64,000 nt of DNA from Lophium mytilinum. Lineage: Eukaryota; Ascomycota; Dothideomycetes; Mytilinidiales; Mytilinidiaceae. The notes beneath the pieces were generated by a model, which did not search any database, was not told the DNA's origin, and saw nothing but the letters and a program-made list of their open reading frames with translations. This document shows, piece by piece, positions 34,101 to 43,534 of the stretch. The position numbers and the translations under genes are program-made. The first letter of the stretch is position 1. Every line of letters starts with the position of its first letter. The stretch is taken from the NCBI GenBank assembly GCA_010093605.1, contig MU004189.1, positions 1,619,834 through 1,683,833 on the forward strand. Direction: 5' to 3'.

Positions 34101-34647
34101 GAGGTTGGTAGGAGGTGCTCGGCTCGGATGGAGAATCACGGAACTGCTGGGTCGGCCGTTCGACCCTATCATTTTGGGGCCGCTGGCTCGTTGACCGGCC
34201 AAGAGTGCCTGTAGTCGCAATTCGAGAGCTCCCTAATTGCAACCCGCGAGAGGGATCTGCTGTCGCGCCATCCTCCTCCACTGTCCTCAGTGCTCTTATT
34301 CCAGACGCAGTATTGGCGCGCGTATCGTATACCGAGCCGCTGATAGCTCTGGCCGAGATTGGGGTAGGTAGCCGGTCTCTCGGGCGATAGTCCATCTGGT
34401 GGAAGCATGCATGGTGCCCGCAGACACACCAGGTGGAGCGCTCGCTGCTCGGTCGATGCTCATTACTCGCATCATGAATGTCCTCGCTGCCCTTGTCCCA
34501 GAACTGGTTACAGCCACAAGGTCCTACAGCCTGATCGCGATGGTTGCAGGGTCCATTGGGGAGGGGTCGCTTGGAGGAGGGGGGTTGGGTCGAAGTCGCA
34601 GGAGGGATCGGGGCTGAAGCCGTAAATGCGTGTCCAAAAGCCGCCAT
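31147..34647 (-). CDS. Large hypothetical protein with Cys/His-rich N-terminus and acidic tail (1166 aa)
   Basis: Single uninterrupted frame. The ATG at 34647 (GCCATGGCG) is in good context. I do not recognise the family. Near the N-terminus two Cys/His groups (GPCGCNQFW, then a WCVCGHHACFH motif about 25 residues later) could bind zinc. A long disordered Ser/Asn/Gln-rich region follows. A middle segment with heptad-like helices (about DNA 33000-33400) is next. A folded-looking block with Trp-rich sequence (DNA 32200-32900) follows. The C-terminal 170 residues are very rich in Gly, Asp, Glu and Ser, ending in an almost pure Asp/Glu run. A basic RRPSIHGRR-type patch precedes the tail. This layout suggests a nuclear or scaffold protein, but that is inference. 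Third-codon bases flip from C to G near 31610. Confidence 0.8.
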   Translation of the reverse strand: MAAFGHAFTASAPIPPATSTQPPSSKRPLPNGPCNHRDQAVGPCGCNQFWDKGSEDIHDASNEHRPSSERSTWCVCGHHACFHQMDYRPRDRLPTPISARAISGSVYDTRANTASGIRALRTVEEDGATADPSRGLQLGSSRIATTGTLGRSTSQRPQNDRVERPTQQFRDSPSEPSTSYQPRIPSVCLMDTNERATFTSRVGAQTGANGRGQSGRSPTGLGLLMNAGGVGLADNRQQSFSTVPDDASVRGQRTDSEVPSTKANSISDYNAQQINAAQATLDQFVDFNRHVPQIHINPHDTIPDTLNPEDFITSATEVATPSIHNTPDLAAVDRNVQEAKKFVESLARNAERNAFSGPGDTRPNTATPNIGSGPQLLIANSPANPQDPLQNAFRSASPHLLQNIYPYLAPLHNLLSSIPNIPLAFREINDRIDGFEVNSFAHVNPDDVNQQFQLVDDRLLHLESRMEDHDKLHAIIDADQSSRDQFASGLRGLNGSESLQSHQSFQSSVAQSMTSASLAAATIDRKGIEVKLEAIEDRLGTLEAAALPTSVTPWNIEVVLLPWGKDLRGIWYSPDDAMHQSSARTQDTEEWTQARSVRSMSKSSLPLNEVNSGWSSQAISQWADDTDDWLYPKACGRNNLAYQRLQSRGFVRNVSITSANAGDIQNLIGKAFGTLLEHIGSADDAEDVQHSDGGERSVSTHSGLKASFIPLRKVFKSSRLRFLSSAEMSTPALWTAQFLVSGITMRLSKAARRLYVTQRGAYLQESNNPEACWTWQRLRELPRIRPDSRSSQKEGSINSSTSHVAEADAKESYWSFNVMLDQPATATSSFSSTHTGQLSLRQADDYQWPTEESITEDLPTTSKPKVPLSPLSIFPARRPSIHGRRTFSAPLTDEDAFTTARIEQAQHSASTSKRRIGASFDAHARRASRTHSASNPKRLRLHRSPSPFPLQHYQPAASQPSSSQAAFRYMNTPRRSKEPPSPFFSSPHRLPRSNSNSDATSRSQRSALAGAELRYVQGQGQGVKGGGTPFAYATPHSGTVVGRGGFEGGGDGGDTEVDSVDGGGGNDDEGGSWSPNTWRPPQRAEGGEMEVEMGDGGSGSEDELAMDAGGGAQEADEEMSMGESGDEDGLAGFSEGSSGSDSGFAEEDEYEEEDDDDEEDEDEDLA

Positions 34648-35918
34648 GGGCGCCTATGTGAGCATCCCAGAGAGGACGCGGGCTGCCTAGCATTGGGCCA
34701 TTGTGGATCTGCGAGAAGCTTTGCGCCATGTTAGCAATTGGGGTCGCAGTTTCTGGCGGGAACTTTTGGCGTACAGAAAAGTAGCGAGCTCGAAATGCGC
34801 GACTAGAAGAGAGTTAGAAACAGCTGCAACTCGACGAGTACTATATAGACAGGCGGCACGGCGGGCGAGGGCTTCGTGGTGGAGAGAGGGAGTAGGGCGG
34901 GGTGAGGGCGACGACAGCTTCAGCAGATTATTCGGGAGGCCGGCGACTGTGAGTGACTCTTCTCGTGCAGCGGGCCACGGGCCAGATGAAACTGGACGCG
35001 CTGCCGCGGTCGGAGTGCAACGGTTGCCTTGCCAAATTTTGAGGCCAACACCAAACGGGCCTCCCGCTGGTTCGGGCGGTGGCTTTTCGAGGCATCGCCA
35101 TTGGCCAGAAATATCCGGGGAAGGTGATCCGTTCCTAGCGCCGATAAGCCGACCCTGGCGCGGGACAGGCGGGACTTGACCCTCGAGAGAACGTGGACCT
35201 GGAACTGATTCACCAGAGCCGTGAATCAACCCACAAACCCCCCGCCATTTGCTGTCTTGGACCTCGAAACGCTGTCTTAGACCTTGAGATGCTGTCTTAG
35301 ACCTCGAGATGCGAGATTCCTCCTACTCTTCGCCCGTCGTGGAGAGACCAGAGGCAGCAATGCAGCACACAGATTGATGACCTGTCACAGTATTTGCCTT
35401 CTGCACCCTCTGATTGGCCTGATATTAGGCCTTCGAGTTCTCGCCTTGCGTGGGCGGCCGCATAGCTGCATTGTAGATCATCAGTATCAGGAGGCACACC
35501 GATGTCTCTGACCATGGCCATCTCTCCACAACGCCTCAGCTCCGCCGTTGATTTGGGCCGGGCGTCTAAACAAGGCAAAACGGTGATACAGAACCGATGT
35601 CGAGATACCCAAAGTACGTGAAGTATTTGTTGCACGAAGCACGGCGTCTCTTCCAGGTCACCGTCGACAAGGGGGTGAAGCGATGCACCTCAAACATACC
35701 ATCCCACGCTAGAATGCACTCTCCTGCGCTAAATATATGTAATGTCGTGACCTCATTGCCTAGCTACTTCGTGTCAACGCCTCTAATTCGCTATACCCTA
35801 AAAATTTCAGGAAAAGGCCTCAGCCGTACTTTAGGATGTCTCACCAAGGAAAAGAAAACATGCTTGTGCCTCTATCCTGAACGCCCAATCAGTCTTTGCT
35901 CTGGTCAGCCTGGACCAA
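34648..35918. other. Intergenic region, about 1.3 kb
   Basis: Upstream of the 1166-aa protein gene (minus) and downstream of the phosphoglucomutase gene (minus). It contains a 20-bp tandem repeat (35251-35310). Open frames at 34687-35229 on both strands overlap one another and have no recognisable features. Confidence 0.45.
35251..35310. repeat. 20-bp tandem repeat, three copies
   Basis: Three consecutive 20-bp units begin GCTGTCTT and continue (A/G)GACC(T/C)(T/C)GA(A/G)A(C/T). The second and third units differ at one base. Confidence 0.9.
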
Positions 35919-37697
35919 TTATGCCAATCTAAGTCCAGTCTTCTCCGGTAGAAACCACTCGCTCAACAAATCTTTCAGAACCGAATCTGCCCCAGCTCTC
36001 GCAGATGCCCGAGTAGACGCTCGGCACTCGATGTAGAGCTTAATCTTCGGCTCCGTGCCAGACCCTCGCACCGTAAATCGCACCTGGTCGTCCAAATCGC
36101 ACGTGATCATCTGGCTGGTACTGTCCACCGGCAGCAACGGCACGTGGTTCTTCGTCGTCGAGTCGTATCCGAGCGTCAGATCTCTCCACGCCAGGATCTT
36201 CCTGCTTCCCAGCGTGGTCGGGTGTGGGTGTCGCAGAGCCCGAATCGTCTTAAAGACTTCGTTTGTGACGGCGGGTGAGGGCGAAATCAGGTATGTGTTC
36301 GCCTCCTCGAAGTATCCCAGCTCTTCGTAAAGCTGCTGAAGCTTCTGGAAAGGCTTGAGGTTCTGCTCATTCCAGTATGCTACTGCCATGAGGAAGACAG
36401 CAGCAGCACTGATGGAGTCTTTGTCGTGGACCACCGCAGGAATCATATAGCCGAGTGCCTCTTCGTACGCAAAGAGAACCTCGTAGCCCTGAGCAGAGAG
36501 ATCACGAGCTACGTTTCCCAACCACTTGAACCCCGTGAGAGTCTCGGTGTAGTGGAGCCCTCTTCTGGAAGCAAAAGTTGCAAGCATCCTAGACGACACG
36601 GTCGATGCCAGCATTGCCAGCTCGTTCGTAGGTCCCGTTTGGCCCTGGACCTCAAAGATATACGATGCTAGTAGGATGCCAAGCTGGTTGCCTGTGTATT
36701 GGTGCCACTCTCCGTCGTACTTTTCGGCAACGGCCAGTCGATCAGCATCAGGGTCGCTTGCGAGGATCAAGGATACCGACTCCTTGTCACCTAATGCCTT
36801 GGCCAGATCCAGAGCTCCTTTCTCCTCCGGATTGGGGAACTTGACAGTGGGAAAATCTGGATCAGGTTCTGCCTGAGACTCGACAACGTGCATGTTCTCT
36901 ATCGGGAAAAGGTCGAGGATCTCCACGGTCCGCGTCATCGGTAGGAGACCCAGTCCATGCATTGGTGTGTACACGAAGCTGATCTGGGGTGCCGTTGGCG
37001 TCTCCTCCTCGTCATTCCTTAAAACTGCAGTTCTGACAACCTCATAGTATTTGTCTTGTACGAGGCTGAGAGATCCTTCGACCAGGAGAGAGCAGCCGTC
37101 GCCGTCCTCGCCGTCCACAACAGAAGTGTCCCAGGTCACGGGCTCTAGGTTCTTAAGGATGGCAGCTGCAATCCCAACGTCGTGTGGGGGTATGATCTGG
37201 CAACCGTTGGACCAGTAAACTTTATATCCGTTGTCCTGGGCAGGGTTGTGGCTTGCTGTGGCCATGATGCCGGCAACAGCGTTAAGATGCCGCACTCCGA
37301 ATGGGACCAGGGGAGTGTGGCTAGGAGTCTCATACCACCACACACGTATGCCTTTTGCTACAAATGCTGCGGCCGCTAGCTTTGCAAACTTCTCCGAGTT
37401 GTGGCGTGCATCTCGGCCTATGACTACGCCCCGGTGCTGGACATCATGCTCGGTCTCGAGAAGATAGGCGGCCAGTCCTTGCGAGGCTTGAATGACGGTC
37501 AGAGCGTTCATGCATGCAAACCCAGCCTTCATAGGGCCCCGGAGGCCTGCGGTTCCAAAAGCAATTCGGGTCCCTAGTCGTTGCTGCAGCTCGTCCGTGT
37601 CCCCACGCTTGAGGAGGCTTTGGATCTCGTTTCTCGTCGAGTCATCTTTGTCGAGACGCAGCCATTCATCTGCTAGCTCTTGCGTAGTTCGGGCCAT
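35919..37697 (-). CDS. Phosphoglucomutase/phosphopentomutase (PGM2/Pgm3 type), 592 aa
   Basis: Alpha-D-phosphohexomutase family enzyme related to human PGM2 and yeast Pgm3/Prm15, which interconvert ribose-1- and ribose-5-phosphate and, less well, glucose phosphates; cytosolic. Single exon from the ATG at 37697. Motifs: FGTAGLRG near residue 47, phospho-serine loop TASHNP with catalytic Ser149, Mg2+ loop DPDADR at 315-320, sugar loop around FAYEEALGY, and the C-terminal phosphate-binding RGSGTEPKIKLY. Length matches the family (about 590-620). The GTAGLRG N-terminal signature and overall layout separate it from the main PGM1-type phosphoglucomutase. It diverges from the sphingolipid desaturase gene. 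Confidence 0.94.
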   Translation of the reverse strand: MARTTQELADEWLRLDKDDSTRNEIQSLLKRGDTDELQQRLGTRIAFGTAGLRGPMKAGFACMNALTVIQASQGLAAYLLETEHDVQHRGVVIGRDARHNSEKFAKLAAAAFVAKGIRVWWYETPSHTPLVPFGVRHLNAVAGIMATASHNPAQDNGYKVYWSNGCQIIPPHDVGIAAAILKNLEPVTWDTSVVDGEDGDGCSLLVEGSLSLVQDKYYEVVRTAVLRNDEEETPTAPQISFVYTPMHGLGLLPMTRTVEILDLFPIENMHVVESQAEPDPDFPTVKFPNPEEKGALDLAKALGDKESVSLILASDPDADRLAVAEKYDGEWHQYTGNQLGILLASYIFEVQGQTGPTNELAMLASTVSSRMLATFASRRGLHYTETLTGFKWLGNVARDLSAQGYEVLFAYEEALGYMIPAVVHDKDSISAAAVFLMAVAYWNEQNLKPFQKLQQLYEELGYFEEANTYLISPSPAVTNEVFKTIRALRHPHPTTLGSRKILAWRDLTLGYDSTTKNHVPLLPVDSTSQMITCDLDDQVRFTVRGSGTEPKIKLYIECRASTRASARAGADSVLKDLLSEWFLPEKTGLRLA

Positions 37698-38454
37698 GGT
37701 TCCTGGGTTGTTGGATGCTGATATGTTGATAGACGAGGTATTTGTTCACTTTTAGGTGGAGAATGCGTGACTTGAATGACTAGAGGTTGAAAGCACCGTC
37801 TGCCAGTTAATAAGGGCAAACTGCTGTTCACTCTAACGTCGGCCACGTTCCGTGATCTTCTTGATTTGTCGTCGGTCTTGGCTCGGCAACGGGTTTTCAC
37901 ATCAGCTGTTGCAAATTCATGGATAATCTGATCGGGTTCCGCCGGCGGTGCAGTTACGTGACCAGGTCGACGTTCTGAAGGTGGGCAAACAATACCAGAA
38001 AGCGGCTGCACATGGTAGGTCGACGCTGAGGGCGTCTGTGGGTCTTTGCTGGTGCCATCCTGCCCCGACATGGTGGGTTGAAGTTGCTCCTCGAGCTGCC
38101 AGGTGTCGGCTAAACAGAAGACGAAGCTTTGACAAGCCACACAGTCCCTCACTGGCCGCCCAACAGCGATCGTCTTGTGAGTGGCCAGCGTGTCGACGTT
38201 ATCACGTTATCCGCCTTCGCTATTTTGATCGTCTTGGGCTCGTCCACCGCTCCCATCCTGGTCTCTTCCCCACTTGTTACAGCACCTGTGCTGCAGGAGG
38301 AACACCTTTGCTTTCCTACGAAATACAGCATGGTCCCTCGATTGCTCCTCCACCTGCTCGAGCAACACACACCTCCCCGCTCGAGCTAAGGGCGCTCATA
38401 TAAAACTCTCACCGCTCGAGTCCCCTAGCCCTTTTGACAACCTCAAACGCTACA
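37698..38454. other. Divergent promoter region between PGM2-type gene and desaturase
   Basis: About 757 bp. It contains TTACGTGACC (37954-37963) and a TATAAA (38399-38404) 51 bp before the desaturase ATG. CTCGAG repeats occur near 38356-38420. Open frames here overlap in several frames without features. Confidence 0.5.
38399..38404 (+). promoter_or_regulatory. TATA box-like element of desaturase gene
   Basis: TATAAA 51 bp upstream of the chosen ATG (38455), followed by a CT-rich stretch, as in many fungal promoters. Position-based inference. Confidence 0.45.
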
Positions 38455-40226
38455 ATGGCCTCCAGCAATGCATCGCCACCGCCTCAGCCGCAATCGACCC
38501 GCAAATCCCAGGTACTACAAAGACGCCAAGTCGAGGCTCTCATTGCCAATGGACATTCCATCGTCATAGTCGACAACAAAGTCTTGAAAGTGGACGCATG
38601 GGTGCCATTCCACCCCGGTGGAGACAAAGCCATTGCGCACATGGTCGGACGGGATGCTACGGATGAGGTTGATCGGTACGTTCCTGCACCGTCCATGCTG
38701 AAGCAATTGCTAATATTTTATATAGCTTTCACTCTGAGGAGACCAGAGCACTCATGGAGCGATACCAGATTGGCCGCGTCGAGGGATTATGGGTCAATTT
38801 TCTCCCTCCAATTCAAGGCGGGAAATTCAGAACACTGGAACAAACGGGCCTTGTGGAGGATGATAGTGCTTTTTATGTCGCACCCGAGCAAGATACCTCA
38901 AGTACACCATCGTCGGTGGACGGATCCCCGATATTCGAGCCTGCGGATCGACCGGCAGCTTCCATTCGGCGACGAAACGTTGGTGACGTCCACATGAGCC
39001 GAACCTCCTCGACCTCTTCAGTTTCTTCGGCCGAGTTAGACGACAGCGCACAGAAGCCAAAGATGTCGGTCATGGATGCTCGCACGCAGCGAGAAATTGA
39101 CCTTGACAAGTCCCTGTACCCTTCATTAGACCCAGCCACCCAGGCAGATGTTGTCGAAAAATACCGAAACTTAGAAAGACGAATTGAAGCGGAGAATCTC
39201 TATCAATGTCGATACTCTTCTTACGCCATTGAAGGGGTTCGATATGCTCTCTTTTTCTCCCTGTTTGTCCTTTTTCTCAAATGGGGTTGGTACATACCAA
39301 GTGCTTGTTTCCTTGGTACCCTATGGCATCAGTTGTCATTCACTGTCCATGATGCAGGCCACATGGGCATCACTCACGACTTCATGACCGACACGGTCAT
39401 TGGCATGCTCGTTGCAGATTACTGCGGCGGGCTCAGCATAGGGTGGTGGAAGTTCAACCATAACGTCCACCATCTTGTAACGAACTCGACCGAACACGAC
39501 CCCGATATTCAGCACATGCCATTTTTTGCGATCTCGCATAAATTCTTCGAGTCGCTGAGATCTACTTATTACGAAAGAATCATGACCTACGACGCTTTTG
39601 CCAAATTCATGATCAGATATCAACACTATCTCTACTACATCATTCTCTGTTTCGGACGCTTCAACCTCTATAGGCTCAGCCTGTCTTATTTGTTTCTCGG
39701 CCAAGGACCTCGCAAAGGTCAAGCTTGGTGGCATCGCTATTTCGAGATTGTTGGTCAGGTATTCTTCTGGACCTGGTACGGATATGGTATCGTATACAAG
39801 ACCATCCCCGGCGGATGGAACAAGTTCGCATTTGTCATGATTAGCCATATGATCACGATGCCTCTGCATTGTCAGATCACCCTTAGTCACTTCGCCATGA
39901 GCACGGCCGACCTGGGAACCACCGAATCCTTCCCCCAGAAGATGCTCAGGACGACCATGGACGTAGATTGCCCACAGTGGCTGGACTTCTTCCACGGAGG
40001 CCTTCAATACCAGGCGATCCACCACCTATTCCCTCGAATGCCTCGTCACAACTTCAGGCGCACTCAGCAATTAGTGCGGGAGTTTTGCAAGGAGGCCAAT
40101 ATCCCCTATGCTACGTTTGGTTTCATCGACGGAAACAAAGTCGTTATTGGAAAGCTAGGCGATGTCAGTCGACAGGCTGCGATCCTAGCTGAATGCCAGC
40201 GGACAATCACTAGAGGTGATCATTGA
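38455..40226 (+). CDS. Delta-8 sphingolipid desaturase (cytochrome b5 fusion), 573 aa
   Basis: Introduces the delta-8 double bond into the long-chain base of fungal glucosylceramides in the ER. Two exons: 38455-38675 and 38726-40226. The N-terminal cytochrome b5 domain has the heme motif HPGG at residues 53-56, completed by FHSEET after the intron. Desaturase histidine boxes are HDAGH (282-286), HNVHH (319-323) and QAIHH (503-507). The Gln replacing the first His of box three is typical of front-end desaturases. Four hydrophobic stretches fit the usual membrane topology. An insert rich in Ser/Thr (about residues 130-185) separates the two domains. The family also contains fatty-acid front-end desaturases; domain order and fungal context favour sphingolipid delta-8. 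Confidence 0.92.
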
Positions 40227-40788
40227 TAGAAGTTTGCGAATGGATATCGATCTGGTATTGATCGAAGACATGAGTCTGGCTTGATTTAGCGCCAACCATG
40301 TCCGGTCAATATTAGCGAATGCAGAACTATGAGATAGAAATTTACCAATAGAACTGGTTCAACGGTCAAGGTGGCCGTCCCGAGGTAGAAGTGTATTTGC
40401 GTATCGTCAAACGCGTTTCCATCGCCACTGTCTCGTGTCCGCTCTCCCACCTCACTCATATAGAAGTCTCTGCGACCATCTACCTGAATCACTCCCCCAA
40501 GCATAGGTACTCTCGGGGCTCACGCTTTGTAGAATATACTATTTTCGTCCTACGCGACACCGATACCCTCCGGAATGCCCTTCAAGACAGTCACTCTCAT
40601 TTTGCACGGCTATATATGAATCTCACATCCTCCGCCCGACTAGACAGTTCCCTTCCAAGACATCGAGTCCGAACCAAGCCCCCCTTTCTCGAAACCGAAG
40701 AGCAACTTCCATAGTCTGCAAACTCCGCTTGCGATAACACTTTACAAGCATCTCCACCCCCCATCCCATCCCCATCCCAAAACCCCCT
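40227..40788. other. Intergenic region between convergent genes
   Basis: 3' flanks of the desaturase and the RapZ-C-like gene; no gene seen. The right end becomes very C-rich on the plus strand, continuing into the neighbouring coding sequence. Confidence 0.5.
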
Positions 40789-41268
40789 TCAATAATACCT
40801 CCTCGGCCCCCTATCCCCCCTCCTCCCACCCCCACCCCTCCCCCTCCCAATATCCAAATGCACAACCCTTACCTCCCACCCCCTCGCCGTCATCTCCCGC
40901 GCCATCCTCTCCACAAAACTCACACTCCGATGCGTCCCGCTCCCGCAGCTCACCCCCAGCGCCACCGCGCCCCCTCCCCTCCCCGCCGCCGCCTCCACCA
41001 TCCGCCGCCCGGCGTCGTAGATCGCGCGGATCTGCGGGCACTGGAACACGTAGCGGCGGCACTCGGCATCCAGCCCCGTCATGGTGGCGCAAATGTGGCG
41101 CGGGGGCACGCGGCACTGCGAGACGTCGAGGAGGGAGAGCACGGGGAGGCGGAAGTGCGCGCTGAAGGGGGCGTGGTGGGGCGTGTGGGCGCTGGCGTAG
41201 GTGAAGAGGAGGAGGCGGGGTGGGCGGGGAGGGCGGCGGCGGAGGCCTGGGTGGGGGAAGGCGAACAT
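40789..41268 (-). CDS. RapZ C-terminal-like protein, 159 aa
   Basis: Single-exon frame related to the C-terminal domain of bacterial RapZ/YvcJ (the RNA- and metabolite-binding half). The diagnostic block is GVSCGSGTHRSVSFVERM near residue 105, corresponding to the bacterial GCTGGxHRSV loop, followed by a helix and a WEVRVVHLDI strand that replaces the VxHRD strand. Upstream, LLDVSQCRVPP and a Cys-containing helix match the N-terminal part of that domain. The ATP-binding N-terminal domain of bacterial RapZ is absent. The C-terminus is Gly/Arg-rich. Role in fungi is not established as far as I know. Codon third-base preference switches from C to G near 41035. Confidence 0.75.
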   Translation of the reverse strand: MFAFPHPGLRRRPPRPPRLLLFTYASAHTPHHAPFSAHFRLPVLSLLDVSQCRVPPRHICATMTGLDAECRRYVFQCPQIRAIYDAGRRMVEAAAGRGGGAVALGVSCGSGTHRSVSFVERMAREMTARGWEVRVVHLDIGRGRGGGGRRGDRGPRRYY

Positions 41269-41648
41269 GGTGGTTGGCGTACTTGTTGGGTAGAACCTTG
41301 ATGGTTGTTTTGGAATCTGGGTTGATTTTGTGGTGGGGTGGTGTGGCTGGGTCTCACACTGTAAGGTAAAGGTTTAGTAGAGAGTTGGGGGATTTTTCAT
41401 GTTGGAATGCGTGCTGAGATCGTTCTTAGGGCGCTGAAGTTTTTGGGTGCGTGTACTGGAGTGTTGACGTGGGCATGACTGGCATACAGGTTTTGGTATT
41501 GGACAGTGGTTTGTGAAGTCAAAATCAACGACTCATGGCCGCCAACGGGAGCATGGAGAACTTGGACACTATACGTCTTTGTGTTCGAGAAAGGAGCTTC
41601 ATAAATGGATATCCGGGGCCAATATAATACAGCACTGAAACTGGAAAT
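41269..41648. other. Intergenic region between RapZ-C-like and DnaJ genes
   Basis: About 380 bp between two minus-strand genes: the promoter of the RapZ-C-like gene and the 3' flank of the DnaJ gene. Nothing else recognised. Confidence 0.5.
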
Positions 41649-43096
41649 CTACAACTCATCATGTGCGGGCCTCCCGCTATCCTTGTGCAAGTCTATTATC
41701 CCCTTCTTTTTTCGCCCCTTTTCCCAGACGGCCCAGAACTCCTTTTCCATGGATTTCTCCATTTGGTCCGGCAAAACAACAACGTACTCGACGTGCAGTG
41801 AGCCAAATGCCTCGTCGACGCCTTCTGGCAGCTCCTGGTGCCATATCGGCATGCCCTCGTTCTTGACCACTTCCACGGTGTTCGGCTGCACAACCTCTCC
41901 TCGTTTCCGGGAAAGCTGCACGATGTGGCCGTCCAGATGTGTGAGATTGCGCGTCCAGTCGCCCATCCACGCTTCCCGTAGACTCAGCACCTCGCGCCAG
42001 AACAAATCGTGCCCTCTTCTCCTGAACCACGTCCCATCAGTCCGATCCCCCTCCTCTGTCCCTAATTCCGCAGCCTGCTCATGAAGATGCACAATAAGGT
42101 CTCCAGCAACCCAATCCGGGCTCTCATCCGCCTCGTTCTCGTACGTGAGCCGCACGCCCTTGGGCATGCCCTTCTCAATATTGAGATCATGCGTCTCCGG
42201 TTCCCTGACCACCTTCGAGCCCCCACACACCTTACATGGATGCCTGATCTTCTGACCCCTCCCGCCACAAGCATCGCACATACTCTGCACCTGCTGGAAC
42301 AACCCGGGCGCCAACTGCTGCCGTCTTATCACCGATCCTCGTCCCCCGCAAACATCGCACGTCTCGACCTCCCCGTCCGCGCTGCCCGTCCCCTCGCACT
42401 CGGAGCAAATCGCCTGCTTCTCAATCGTGAACTGCGTCGTCTTGCCGTTGTAGAAGTCGCGCAGGGGCATCGAGATGCGGACCTCCATGTTGGGCCCGCG
42501 GCGCTCGGCGTGTTGGTGTCCGAAGTGGCCGCTGCCGCCGAAGAAGCGCGAGAATAGGTCGAAGGGGTCATGGTGCTGGCCGGGCCGCCCGCCGCCGCGC
42601 TTGTGTTGTTCTATGCCTTCATGTCCGTATTGGTCGTAGATGCGGCGTTGTTCTTCGTCGACGAGAACTTCATAGGCGTCGGCGACGGCGACGAATTTAT
42701 CGTGGGCGCTTGAGTCGCCTCTGGGGGGTGGGTTAGATGGGGTTTCGGGGGGTTATGGTGTTATCGGGAGCTTGGAGGGGGGTTGAGAGTAGGTGGAGGT
42801 GGGGCGAGGTAGACCGGTTGGGAGGTGGGACGTACGGGTTCTTGTCGGGGTGGAACTGTTTGCTCAGTCGGCGATATGCCTTCTTGATCTCGCGTTCGGA
42901 GGCAGTTTTCTCTATGCCTAGGAGCTATAATGAGGTCAGAATGAGCATATGTGCGATTTCGTGAAACTTCGATATGAAGAGAGGGTATGTGATAAATAGC
43001 AGAGTCCCTAAAGCTGTAGCATACCTTATAGAAGTCTTCCGCACAAAGGACCACTGGTAAAAGGCAGACCAGCAGCAATGCCAGCCGCAGCAGCAT
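41649..43096 (-). CDS. ER-luminal DnaJ co-chaperone (Scj1-like) ending in HDEL
   Basis: Type I Hsp40 that stimulates the ER Hsp70 (Kar2/BiP) in protein folding. Three exons: 43025-43096, 42836-42924, 41649-42720, giving 410 aa. Residues 1-18 are a hydrophobic signal peptide. The J-domain has HPD at 49-51, interrupted just afterwards by a 115-nt intron. A Gly/Phe/His-rich linker follows, then four CxxCxGx(G/K)-type zinc motifs ([32 protein letters not shown]) and the substrate-binding domain. The protein ends HDEL, the ER-retention signal. All hallmarks of yeast Scj1 are present. Codon third-base preference flips from C to G near 42440. It diverges from mitochondrial uS17. Confidence 0.95.
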
Positions 43097-43534
43097 CGTG
43101 ACGAGAGTGCAGATAAATTGAAAAGAAAGATAAGAACAATAAAGGGGGGTTTTATGGAATTCAGGGACAAGATGCTACATGAACGGCATTAACCAAGAGC
43201 AGTGAAGGCGCGGGAAGAGGCGAAAGGAAAGGTTGCGGGATCGTGGTTAGTTCCAGTGAATTGGTTTCGAAAACGACAGATGTCACTTGGGACAGCGCGG
43301 CCTTTCTTCGGCAAAGCGGGCAGGGGTGGTTTTTATCCTCACCTCCGCGATTGTTCGCGGAACGGCATTGAGACGTTTATACAGCCAATTCTACCCTCTT
43401 CATCCTATCAACCTCACAATTGAGGTTTAGCGGTCTCTCATATCCCCCTCTAAATCAATTCTCTGCGCCCTAGAGCCTCAGCGCTCTCAGAGCCCTCTTA
43501 TAGCTCACCCATACAACCTCGAACCCATCATCAA
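43097..43534. other. Divergent promoter region, DnaJ / uS17m
   Basis: 438 bp shared by two divergent genes. The right part is CT-rich with CCTC and CAATT stretches. Nothing further recognised. Confidence 0.45.

Noticed and set aside
39336-40025. 229-codon minus-strand open frame
   Set aside because: Antisense shadow of the delta-8 sphingolipid desaturase, whose histidine boxes lie in the plus frame.
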